Source: Effrenium voratum | Taxonomy: Eukaryota > Sar > Dinophyceae > Suessiales > Symbiodiniaceae | Reading direction: 5' to 3' | DNA length: 64,000 nt | NCBI GenBank assembly: GCA_963377175.1 | Contig: CAUJNA010001247.1 | Coordinates: 963,400-1,027,399, forward strand | In this document: positions 21,240-31,728 of the stretch, in pieces | Position numbering within the stretch: position 1 is the first letter of the stretch | How the letters are laid out: every line of letters starts with the position of its first letter | The notes under the pieces: generated by a model | The model's database searches: none | Told to the model about the DNA's origin: nothing | The model's input: the letters and a program-made list of their open reading frames with translations, nothing else | Position numbers and translations under genes: made by a program

Positions 21240-22000
21240 TCTTTGGTTTCGGGATTCCTAAAACAACGATCCAGGATTAGGTTGAGAGATCCTAGACTAT
21301 GTTGAACAAGACACAAAATAGTTGCTTTCATCTCATGGTTTTCCGAGTTTACAAGGGAAGAACTCTAGTAGAATTTGTAGTTTTAGCTAGAATAGCATCT
21401 CCTTTGCAACGATGATTTCAATTTAGATTTCAATCGGGGTCCTTTCCCAGGAGGAGTGTTCATGTTTTTACAAGGAATGAATTCTAGTATAATTTCTAAT
21501 TTAGGGTGAACCTGACATAGGGCCTCCTTTTTCAAGAGGCTAGAGATATGTTCAAACAATTGCAACATATGATTTTAATTTCTGATTAGATTGTAAAGGC
21601 GGGATTCCTTTCGCACGGGTTTTTCAACTAAGGTTAAATGGAATTTAGTAAGGATAGTGGCCTAGTATAAATTCTAGCTTCCATCATAATTTAGATAAGA
21701 GTTCCTTTTTAAAGAGTACTTCAAGTATAGAGTTCAAAGGTGTTTCCTTGCCAACGGGAATGCCTCAGCCTTTTATTCAAGCACATTTTACATAGGAATT
21801 AATAGGACTGAGTTCGGGTAACATTTCTAGTTTGAATTAGAACTTCAGTATGATTTCTTTTGTAGGCATGATTTCAATTTGATTTTGATTAGAATTCTTA
21901 TGTCAAGTTGGACTTTAAAGGGGTTTCTTTCCCAGAAGGATTTGTTCAATCTTTTACTCAGAATTTAGAAAGGATTTACATGCCAACAACATATCTATCT
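21240..22000. repeat. Degenerate satellite-like repeat, ~160-bp units
   Basis: The word CCTTTCCCAGGAGGA and its variants recur at about 21438, 21605, 21740 and 21921. Each time it is associated with TTTCAATTTAGATTT, TAGTATAATTTCTAG and TTTACAAGGAAT blocks. At least four very diverged units are present in an A/T-rich stretch with no gene. Confidence 0.45.
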
Positions 22001-22080
22001 TCAATTTTGTTTCAAGTAGGATTGCGCAACGGCCATCAAAAAGGGCCAGTTTGGATTGGGCCGCCCACCCCAAACACTTT

Positions 22081-22567
22081 TCAGGGCAAAACGGATGTGG
22101 TCACCACTGAGGGGGGGGCAGGCCATGACCATTCGCACAGGTTCGCAAATCTGTTGGGGGTTCGACTCAAAGTTCGCAATGCCTGGCCGGGTTCGCAAAC
22201 CCGAAATGGAATTCGCAAACCTTCGCAAACTGAATTGGGAAATCTAAAGGTTCGCAAACCCAGTCCAGGGTTCGTGCGAGGGCGGCGCCGGCCCGGCGCA
22301 GCCCTGGCCAGGTCCTGCCAGAGGCGGCGCCGGCCCGGCGCAGCCCTGGCCAGGTCCTGCCAGAGGCGGCGCCGGCTCGGCGCAGCCCTGGCAGCCTAGC
22401 TAAGCCCTCCTGCGTTCGCGCGTGACTTTGACAGTTCGCAATCCCCGCCATGTTCGCAGATGAGAAGCGGGTTCGCAAACGTTCGCTTAGGTACTTTGGG
22501 TTCGCGTAGGTTCGCTAAGATTTTTGCCTGCCCCCCCCAACTGGTGACCACATCTGTTTTGCCCTTA
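22081..22567. mobile_element. Non-autonomous TIR element with 5-bp target duplication
   Basis: Terminal inverted repeats of about 42 bp: the left begins TCAGGGCAAAACGGATGTGG, and the right arm is its near-complement, ending CATCTGTTTTGCCCTTA. Both arms contain GGTCACCA and a G8/C8 run. The element is flanked by the direct repeat ACTTT (22076-22080 and 22568-22572). Inside are about ten GTTCGCAAA-like words and a 42-bp GC-rich tandem repeat. No coding potential for a transposase is present, so it is MITE-like. Confidence 0.75.
22277..22400. repeat. Three-unit 42-bp GC-rich tandem repeat
   Basis: Units begin at about 22278, 22321 and 22363 with GGCGGCGCCGGCCCGGCGCA; the last is truncated and carries one change (CTCGG). 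It lies inside the TIR element. Confidence 0.85.
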
Positions 22568-22572
22568 ACTTT

Positions 22573-22930
22573 ACATCGACCCTAAACCCATCCTAAACCC
22601 ACCAACCCAAACCAAGCCCGCCCGAAACCCACCTCAAACCCACCCAACCCCGACCCTAAGCCAAACAACCCTAAATCAACGCACAGTAATCCCACCCCCA
22701 ACAAGCTCTAAACAAAGCAACCCCAGCCATGCTCGACAAGTTCGTTTTTGATGCCTAATATTGTTTTGATGCCGCAGTTTCCAGGCTTTTTACTTTGTTG
22801 TGCGGCAAAAATTGTGCCCAACAAGTTTTGTTTGACACCTAATAAGTTTTTGTTTTCTGATCTGTGGAAATAAGATTTATTTGATGCTTAATAACTTTGT
22901 TTTGATGCTTCACCCTGCAGGGACACCGTG
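22573..22930. repeat. CCCTAAA-like tract and TTGATGCCTAATA repeats
   Basis: 22573-22700 is a run of degenerate CCCTAAACCC/CCCAAACC words resembling a decayed dinoflagellate/plant-type telomere motif, and also the loop of the foldback at 5.7 kb. 22736-22915 has three diverged units of ACAAGTTTGTTTTTGATGCC with CTAATAA. No gene. Confidence 0.45.
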
Positions 22931-23297
22931 TACTTGGAATAGTTTCTAGCACATAAAGCTGGCTTCTTCGGGACTCCTTACTTGCAGGCTCAACACCTCC
23001 CTCCATTGAAACAAACACCCCGTGGATTAGGGCATTGGTGTTTTTTCCGTGCGCAGTCACTGTTGGGAGCTGGCCTATTCCTGCCCCCTGCAAACACTGA
23101 AGAAGTCCGTGAAATTTTGGGCGTGCAAAAGCACGATCAACACACACACACACACCGAACAATAAGCCGACACACGTTAGTTGGTTTTGTTGTTCGCGAC
23201 AATTCATTGCGTATGTTGCTGGATTGATCCCTGCAGACTTCCGCTGTCATGTGGCTTGCGCTGAATCTGTGTGTTTTCGGTTAGCTTCGTTCGCAGG

Positions 23298-26200
23298 GCT
23301 GAGATAGATAGATAGATAGATAGATAGATTTCTGCCTAAAAAGATAGACGGAAATATAGGCAAAGAGAGAGAGACAGAGAGACAGGTAGATAGAGAAAGG
23401 GGTAGATGGGCAGATAGATAAATAGATAGAGACAGATGTGGGTAGATAGATTTGGAGGTGGAAAGATAGAGGGAGAGAGAGAGAGAGGGGGTGGTATTGG
23501 TAGGGATAGATAGATAGATAGATGTATGTCTATATAGGTAGGCAGGTATATAGGAAGAGCGATAGGCAGATAGAGAAAGATGCAGGTAGTTAGATTCGAT
23601 AGGGAGAGAGATAGGTAGATAGAGAACATGTAGGTAGATAGGATTTAGATAGGTAGAGAGAGAGGGGGGGGGATTGATAGATAGCTATGCAGAGATAGAA
23701 AGATTGATAGATAGACTGATGTCTATATAGGTAGGCAGGAAAATAGGAAAGAGATAGGTAGATAGAGAAAGGTATAGATAGTTTTATAGGTAGAGAGATA
23801 GAGAGATGTAGGTAGATAGAGGGAGAGAGATAGGCATAAATGTAGAAAGAGAGACATAGGTAGATAGAGAAAGATGTTGGAATATAGATAGAGGGAGAGA
23901 GGGATATAGAGAGATAGAGAGAGATAGAGATAGGTAGATAGAGAGATTAAATCGATTACATACATAGATAGACAGAAAGAAAGAAAGATGGAAAGAGGGA
24001 GAGAGCGAGAGAGAGAAAGACCGATAGATAGAAAGATGGACAGGCAGAGAGATAGATAGGTCATTAAATAGATCACTAGATCGGTGAGTAGGTAGGTTGA
24101 AACAAGTAGATAGATAGATTGTTAGATAGATAGATAGACAGACAGATAGATAGATAGATAGAGGTCGATAAAAGGGATAGAAAGATAGACAGATAGAGAT
24201 AGATAGATGGTTACATAGATAGAAAGATGAAACAAATAGATAAACAGGTACGCAGGCAGAAGGTAAATAGATACGTAGATAGATAGGTAGATAGATACAT
24301 AGATAGAAAGATAAATGGATTAGATAGATAGATGGTTAGATAGGTAGTTACATAGATGGATAGATAGACAGATAGATAGATAGATATAGAGAGAGAGAGA
24401 TAGATAGATAGATAGGTATATAGGTTGATAAATAGGTAGGCAGGCAAGTAGATAGATGAATAGAGCTAGATAGGTAGGTAGATAGATAGAGAGACAGAGA
24501 GAATTGGACAGGTAGATAGATAAATAGGTAGGTCGGTAGACGGATAAGTAGCTGGGTACGTAGATAGATAGATAGATAGATACAAAGAGAGATAGAGAGA
24601 GATTGATGTAGAGAGAGAGAGAGAGATGGATCGATATACAGATAGATCGATCGATAGAAGTTTTTAGATAGATAGACAGATAGGTAGGTAGTTCATGGAG
24701 ATTTAGAGAGAACGATAGATAGATAGATGGACGGTTTTATCGATAGATAGATGGGCCGATACATAGATGAATAGGTAGGTAGGTTGATAGATAAATAGAT
24801 TGATAGTTAGACAGTTGGATGGATGGATGGATGGATAGACAGATCAGATAGACAGAGAGACAGGGATAGATAGATAGACAGACAGATAGATAGGTTGGTG
24901 GGCTGGTAGATTGGCGGGGAGGCTGTAGGGAGACAGATTGCTAGATCGACTGCTAGATTGCTAGGTAGGTAGGTAGATAGATCGATTGGTAGAGAAAGGG
25001 GTTGATACATAGATGGTTAGAAAGATGGTGACATAGATGGTTAGATAGCTAAATTGATAGATAGAAAGAAGACAAAGAGGTAGATGCATAGAGAGAGAGA
25101 GAGAGAGAGATGGATATTGATAGATAGATAGGCAGAGATTGACAGCTAGATAGATGTATGTATGAACAAGTAGACAGAGATATACATTCTCATAGAGAGA
25201 GAGAGAGAGAGAGAGCTAGGTAGATAGATAGACGGGTATACAGTTCAAGAAATAGATGGTTAGATGGATACAAAGATAGATAGAAGACAAAGAGGTAGAG
25301 AGACAGAGAGGTTTGTAGATAGATAGACAGAGGTAGATAGATAGATTTATGAATTTACAGATAGACAGATATATAGAGCGAGATAGGTAGGTAGAAAGAG
25401 AGTTAAGCAGATAGAGAGAGAGAGAGAGAGGTGGATAGATAGATCGATAGACACATGGATAGAGAAAAAGAAGCAGAGAGACAGATGGCTAGATACATAG
25501 AGTGAGAAAGAGAGATAGAGAGATAGATAGAGAGATACATAGATAGAGGTACATAGATAGAGAGCGAGATCGAGATAGATATTGAATAGATACACAGACA
25601 GATGAGTAGGTACGTAGGCAGGTAGAGAAATAGTTAGGTAGGTCGATAGATAATAGACTAGATAAACGGACAGATGGCAAGATAGATGGAGAGATAGATA
25701 GATAGATAAATAGAGAGAGATAGATAGATAGGTTGGTAGATGGATAAATTGACAACTGAGTAGGTAGGTTGAAACAAGGTAGATAGTAAGATAGATAGAT
25801 AGATTGATTGATTGACTGATTGACTGATAGAGAGAGAGAGAGAGACAGGTAGATAAACATGAGGGAGAGAGATAGACAGGTGTATAGAGAGAAAGAGATA
25901 GATAGATAGATAGATAGATAAAGAGAAATATAGATAGATAGATTTGCGGATGGCTTGATAAATAGGTAGGGGTGTAGATAGATAAATAGGGATAGATAGG
26001 TAGGTAGATAGGTAGATGGAGAGACAGAGAGAGATAGACAGATAAATCAACGGGCAGGTAGGTAGATGGATAAATGGATAGGTACGTAGATGATAGATAG
26101 GAAGACAGAGACACAGAGAGAGAGAGGGAGATAGAGAGATAGATGGGTAGATAGATAGATGGATAGAGATAGAGAGATAGATAGACAGACCGGTAGATAG

Positions 26201-26454
26201 ATTGATAGATTGATAGATTGATAGAGATAGATACATCGATTGATTGAGAACTAGGTACATAGGCAGGCAGATAAATAGATGGGTAGGTGACCGGTGGATA
26301 GATTATAGACTAGGTAGATGGACATATAGAAAGATAGATGGAAAGAGAGAGAGAGAGAAAAATAAATAGACAGATAGTTGGAGAGATTTAGAGAGAGAGA
26401 TAGAGAGAGATAGAGAGATAGATAGAGAGGTAGGGAGATCGAGAGATAGAGAGC

Positions 26455-26483
<29 letters not shown>
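23298..26483. repeat. 3.2-kb GATA/GAGA microsatellite
   Basis: Almost uninterrupted GATA, GAGA and GGTA tetranucleotides, strongly purine-biased on this strand, with homogeneous GATA blocks at both ends. Minus-strand frames of up to 255 codons (LSIYLSIYL) are artefacts. Confidence 0.97.
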
Positions 26484-26486
<3 letters not shown>

Positions 26487-26949
26487 GAAAGTTCATATCC
26501 ATGTAAAACATCACTGCCAATGGAAGTTCACCGATTGGCCAGGTTCCCGAAAATTAGGGCGTACTGGAAACCAGCCGAAAGGGACATGTAGGGACCCGTA
26601 TTGGATGTTTCAACCCAGTTGGTAGGTGCAGGACTTAGTGGCCCGCGGGTTTTTTCTCGTAGTTGCAACATTCGTAAATGTTTGGCCCCGCTGCGGGGGG
26701 GATGCCTCGAACGAGCGTTCTTATCGATTTGGGCAGTAGATGCAAGATCGAACGCGCAGAAAAGAAAAACCGATGCGGTCCAGCGTCAGTCATACTCGGG
26801 GTAGCGACTGGGAGAAGTGGGATTTGACGCCTTATAACCTTTGCTAATTGGGTTGAACATCACCATACTTGGCTGACAAATCAACAGGAGTTGGTTGACT
26901 TAGAAATAAAGGGTGCAAGCAAGTTCATGGAGGTGTCCTCGTACCGGAA
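26484..26949. other. Unassigned region
   Basis: Unique-looking sequence between the GATA block and the 33-bp repeat; no gene recognised. Confidence 0.4.
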
Positions 26950-26989
26950 ATGAAAGGGGGGCTCAGGAGGACCATGGCTCCAGGAACCC

Positions 26990-27410
26990 ACTGGCGGAAT
27001 CAGCCAGCCAGCCAAAGAAATGCTCAGCGGAACCCTCCTGTTGGAAGAAACCGGACGTATACAAAACCCAGCTTTTGTAAACGACCATTTCTCATCAGAG
27101 CTACGCACCGGCAGAATCAGACAGCTAAGGAAACGCCCATGCGGAAACCTTCTGTTGGAAGACGCCGGCCGTACACAAAAGCCAGCTTTTGTAAACCACC
27201 GCTTCTGGTCGGAACCAGCCTGCGGAATCGGCCAGCAAGCCGGCCTGGAATCCACCGGCGGAATCAGCCGGCCAGCCTGCCAAGAAAATGCCCGGCGGAA
27301 TCAGCCAGTCAGCCAAGGAGATGCCCGGCGGAATCAGCCAGTCAGCCAAGGACATGCCCGGCGGAATCAGCCAGCCAGCCAAGGAGATGCCCGGCGGAAC
27401 CAGCCAGCAA
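26990..27410. repeat. Nested tandem repeats (about 108-bp and 33-bp units)
   Basis: Two ~108-bp units (about 26994-27102 and 27108-27215) share CCTGTTGGAAGA, ACACAAAAGCC and AGCTTTTGTAAAC. They are followed by four 33-bp units, GGCGGAATCAGCCAGTCAGC plus CAAGGAGATGCCC. Because 33 is a multiple of three the frames stay open on both strands; the 186-codon frame at 26950-27510 is more likely repeat than protein. Confidence 0.75.
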
Positions 27411-27512
27411 AAAAAATAGGCGGCTGGCGGCTGAAACTCTGAGACCCAGCTGTGTCCAAAATCGGCGGCTGGCGGATTTCAGCTTAGGCCCCGAACTCCA
27501 GGACCTCTAGTG

Positions 27513-27825
27513 GTTGTGTGGTTGTGTGGTTGTGTGGTTGTGTGTTTGTGTGTTTGTGTGTTTGTGTGTTTGTGTGTTTGTGTGGTTGTGTGTTTGTGTG
27601 TTTGTGTGTTTGTGTGGTTGTGTGGTTGTGTGGTTTTGTGTTTGTGTGTTTGTGTGTTTGTGTGTTTGTGTGTTTGCGTGTTTGCGTGTTTGTGTGTTTG
27701 CGTGTTTGTGTGGTTGTGTGGTTGTGTGGTTGTGTGGTTGTGTGTTTGTGTGTTTGTGTGTTTGTGTGTGTGTCTGTTTCCGTTTGTGCTTGTGTTTGTG
27801 TTTGTGTTCGTGTTTGCTGGTTTGC
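27513..27825. repeat. GTGTGGTT / GTGTGTTT minisatellite
   Basis: About 39 eight-base units in patches of GTGTGGTT, GTGTGTTT and GCGTGTTT. Open frames of 110-130 codons here are artefacts. Confidence 0.95.
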
Positions 27826-27830
27826 TGGCA

Positions 27831-30097
27831 ACCCGTGTTTAGCTCAAACGGTGTCCTGTTGGTTTCCCGTGAAATAACCAACAAGGGGTCCCGTGAAAGT
27901 TGACCCTAGGCGCGCTCAGTGCTTGCTGGAGCTCGAAGACTTCGAGGAGGCTCGCACATGGGGAAACCTTCATAGGTAGTGAGCTTGAATGTGTGGGGTT
28001 CTTTTTTCCAAAGATATGGAGATCCCGTGAAGTTCTGAGGCTTTGCAGGCCTCCCTCCTAACACAACCCCCCCCCCCAAGGCGAAGTCTTGCCTCGGCCA
28101 GACAGGATCCGCAAGTTTCGGGTCTGGCCTTGACCCACGTGTTTGCAATCACTAGCCATTTCCCCGAGAAAGTTACGGGAGTCAAAGCAGCCGGACTCAA
28201 ACTTCCAGGCTTTTCCATCGAACGTTCCTTTTCTTGACATTAGATCCGTTTTTGGGGAGGCCCCCAAATCCAAGGTGAGAAAGTTGTGGATGCTTCCCCG
28301 ACAAATTGATTTCTGCGCAAAGACACTTTGAGCACAACAGCCTCAAGCAACAGACGAACACATATGTATCTAGCACGCTTTCCTAGCCAGCTGTCAGTTT
28401 GATCCAGGTCAACTACTCCATTTGGGGCGCTGGTATGGCCCCCTTTGAAGCCATCAGCGGTCCAACATGCTTAAGCAAATAGATAGAGTCACAGTCACAG
28501 AGTGGCTCAGCCGAAAACTGTCAGCTCTGCTTTTGAGAGCTCAAGATGGGCGAAGGACCAAGCTTGACCAAACATGTTGCCAGGACAACAACTCGCAACT
28601 CACCGGGGAATTGACCCTGGCAAAGCACCCACGTGGCTTGACATTTTGGTTTTGAGCCCAACCTCAGCCAGCCAGAATTCCAGGCCGCATTCCCCCACCT
28701 GCAACGGGCGTGAAACAGTTGGGCTGATAAGTCCAAACAGCAACATGAGTGAAGGAAGGTGAATCATGGCAATTTATAAATTGAATCAAAAGTAAGAATA
28801 GACAACTGTCCTGGATCTTTGGGTCTGTTAATCCCTGAGCTGTTCACTGGCTATTCACCCAGATTGATGGTAGTCTCTTTTCCCAGAACCGCGGAAGTGG
28901 AGCTGTTCAGGATTTGTTTGACATATCTCAGTTGCTTGGCCAATTTGAGCGGCCAACAAAACATATTTTGCTTGGCAAATCCACTCAGGAAGTAGGAGAC
29001 GAGCATCGTGTTGGGGAAGCCCGATCACGACCTACCTGTCAGATGCAACCTGCGCTGTGAATCGCGAGACTGGACAATCGAGTCGGAATCACCCAGAGTT
29101 TGTACACCTTCGTTTTGCATGTCTGGTTGTTTCTGTGCTTGTACAGTGACTGCAGCGGTTCGGTGCAAACTTTTTTGTTCACTTCCTGCGGATGCCAACC
29201 TGCGAGACTGCGCGGGTGGGAGTGTGTGAGCGTACCGCTTCCATTAAATAGATAAGTGTATTATTTGGATTACCATGTACCCTTCTCTTCATAATGTCAT
29301 ACCAGTCGCAGGATGAGGTTGGTGAGTTAGTTTTTTTTTACTTCAAGCTAATCCTGCACCAACCCGTTGAGGTTGTAAACGGACGCGATGTGCACAATTG
29401 CCCAAAGTGCTGATTCGAGCTTCCTGTCATTTGTAGGACATTGTTTCCCACCCAAATGTAGACAATGGGAAAATTCCAGATCCACTTCGATTCTACCTCT
29501 TGCAGGCTTTGCTGGATCAGAAATGTAGGATTCGGGCTCCCAAAGAAACGGTGCCTTGTGAAGGGGTTGCTTGATACTCCTAGAGTGGCCTGAAATCCTT
29601 TAAGATTTGGACTCAGGGCCATTTGGACCTGGAGACACCTTTTTACTCTTCAAACAAGCACGACAGTTCACAAAATGCCTTTTCAAGATGGCTCTGGTTC
29701 AAAATCCTTGGCTTCCATGTGGAAGACAGTCATCTTGTTTTCCAGCATTTGTGTGTGTGTGTTTCCCCAGCACAAGATCACTTGTGCGTGCATGTCCCCT
29801 TGAGACCTGCCCCCCTTATACTGTACTGGATGATGATAAGTTGGCTCAAACACAACGGCCTTTCAAATTGTGGTGGCGTGCAACATGTTTGAGGCAGGAT
29901 CCAAGTTAAATGTTTTTTTGAAGTGGGGGTTGACAATTTATAGCCCCTAAAGAAGTGTAACCAGTAAGTGGGGTGCAGGGTCCAAGTTTTCGTGACCAAA
30001 TCGCCCCTTAGACCTTTGGGAATCAAATGGGTTTTCTTTCTGTTCAACCTACAAAAGGTGATCGACCTTTTGCTTAGGTGCGAAGAGCAAAGCCCAG
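27831..30097. other. Unassigned region
   Basis: No gene, RNA or tandem repeat recognised. Short open frames in all phases. Confidence 0.4.
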
Positions 30098-30155
30098 CCA
30101 CAAGTGACCAGCGCCCAACACCCCCATTGCCCATTTTAGTAGTTCTACTACCTGC
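30098..30155. repeat. Dispersed repeat with TAGTAG..CTACTA palindrome, copy 2
   Basis: GCGCCCAACACCCCC followed by CCATTTTAGTAGTTCTACTA matches 8670-8728. Confidence 0.5.
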
Positions 30156-31205
30156 TTATACCAATCCGTATAAACACAACTGTATAATCGGCTTAGAGCC
30201 CACAGTCAATGGGTGTTGTTTGGCCGCTCAAGTGGATCGCTGCACTTCAGGCACTGAGCGCTGCCCAAGTTGCTACGGGCCTGGACGCTGCGTGGCTGCC
30301 GGGCCACGCCACGCGAGGGCACCCGACACCCGGCGACCCCCGTGAACGGGTTGATCCAAAGTCCAAGGTTGATCCAAACGTCTTTGACATGGGCTGCCCA
30401 GGCGAACCACAACGGACAGCTTTCCTGGGCAATGTTACCCTTCATTTGGGGTCAGGCCATATCGATCAAACCCAAATGAGGTGTTTTTGCTTCAGGAAAA
30501 TGGGGCGGGATGGGTTCCATTTGGTGCCAACTTCGATTCAATACCAATCGGGGGGGTTCCTTAGAGGGATATCATGAATGGAGTTGGATTTTTCGGATTA
30601 TTGTCCGGATTGATCTGAAGGTGGCATTATATGTTTGAGGGGTTGAAACCTCTCACGACCGCCGTGAAACTATTCCCAGCATATTCATCCTAAAGCACGT
30701 ATGCGAGTTTGGCATTCACACATCCACTACGACTTGATATAGCCTAGTGTGGCTCCCGCATCCTTTGAATCCAAGACTGACCATGTCATCCATGTTATGC
30801 TTTTAGACATTTTTTGCATCTGGAATTCTCGCGCCAACGCCTCCCATTCGCTCGCTGGGAGTCAGCGTTTAGCATGTCACGCCGAGAACGTGAGGTCACA
30901 ACTTGATTCCAACTGCATGGGTTGCTGTCATCGAAGTGCATTTGAGTTCTTTATCAAATTGCACCATGTCTGTTCAATGAGTTGCACAGCGAAGATGGGT
31001 GTGATTGAGCTGCCTTGGCTGTCCACCAGATAAAATGAAGCAATTGGAGCTCATGGCAGCGCTTGCATGTTACTTACCTTTTCTGCCTTTTCTTGAATGT
31101 GTTGGGTTGGAGCGCTAACCTATTGTGTTTGGGGAAAATGAATCTTTTCCCACTAACCTGCAAAACGGTACACTTCTTGGGCGCTAGGCAACAGCCACTC
31201 CTGTT
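30156..31205. other. Unassigned region
   Basis: A GC-rich open stretch at 30209-30345 (WPLKWIAALQALSAAQVATG) could be an exon because it is richer in CpG and alanine than its surroundings, but no splice sites fix it. Nothing else is recognised. Confidence 0.3.
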
Positions 31206-31400
31206 TTGCTGGTGTGCGTGTGTGTGTGTGTGTGGTGTGGGGTGTGTGTGTGTGTGTGGGGTGTGTGTGGTGTCTGCGGTGTGTGTGTGTGTGTGGGTGT
31301 GTGTGTGTGTGCGTGTGTTTGTGTGTGTGGGGTGTGTGTGTGTGTGGGGTGTGTGTGTGTGTGTGTGCGTGGCGGGCGTGCGTGCGTGCAGGCGGGCTTG
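31206..31400. repeat. TG/GGTG microsatellite
   Basis: TGTGTG runs interrupted by GGTG and GCGTG, ending at the assembly gap. Confidence 0.9.
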
Positions 31401-31500
31401 NNNNNNNNNNNNNNNNNNNNNNNNNNNNNNNNNNNNNNNNNNNNNNNNNNNNNNNNNNNNNNNNNNNNNNNNNNNNNNNNNNNNNNNNNNNNNNNNNNNN
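31401..31500. other. Assembly gap (100 N)
   Basis: Exactly 100 Ns, which by convention often marks a gap of unknown size. It falls at the microsatellite edge, and the first gene of the array is cut by it. Confidence 0.99.
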
Positions 31501-31502
31501 TA

Positions 31503-31715
31503 CGTGGTGCACAACCGGCGGTTCAACAACAACATGGGCTTGATGCTCTCAAACGCCTTTATGAAGCTAAAGGTTTCGAATCTCACCTTCTGCGGGATGT
31601 TCGCCGTAGACTTGGGACAAAATCCGCATGTGCTGGTCGTTCTGTCTCTTCTTATGCATGCTTGGGATTGCCACTTTGCTTGCGTGTTGTTGTATTGCGC
31701 TTTGCTTGCATGTAG
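31503..31715 (+). CDS. Partial ORF cut by the gap, first of the array
   Basis: The frame CGT GGT GCA from 31503 reads QQQHGLDALKRLYEAKGFES then HLLRDVRRRLGTKSACAG, a charged helical sequence with normal codon texture. Further on it becomes Cys/Val-rich (LPLCLRVVVL), so the true coding end or an intron donor probably lies near 31635. The 5' part is in the gap. Function unknown. Confidence 0.4.
   Translation, partial: RGAQPAVQQQHGLDALKRLYEAKGFESHLLRDVRRRLGTKSACAGRSVSSYACLGLPLCLRVVVLRFACM
31640..31715 (+). promoter_or_regulatory. Putative trans-splice acceptor 1
   Basis: T/G-rich tract with CTTGC words (GCATGCTTGG, TTTGCTTGCG, TTTGCTTGCATGTAG), ending in AG at 31715, 13 nt before the ATG. Confidence 0.5.
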
Positions 31716-31728
31716 CGGGCTCAGAACC

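Noticed and set aside
22573..22700. Telomere repeat
   Set aside because: CCCTAAA words are degenerate and not tandem; more like a dispersed repeat relative.
25347..26520. Minus-strand frames rich in LSIYLSIYL resembling membrane proteins
   Set aside because: Entirely encoded by GATA/GAGA microsatellite.
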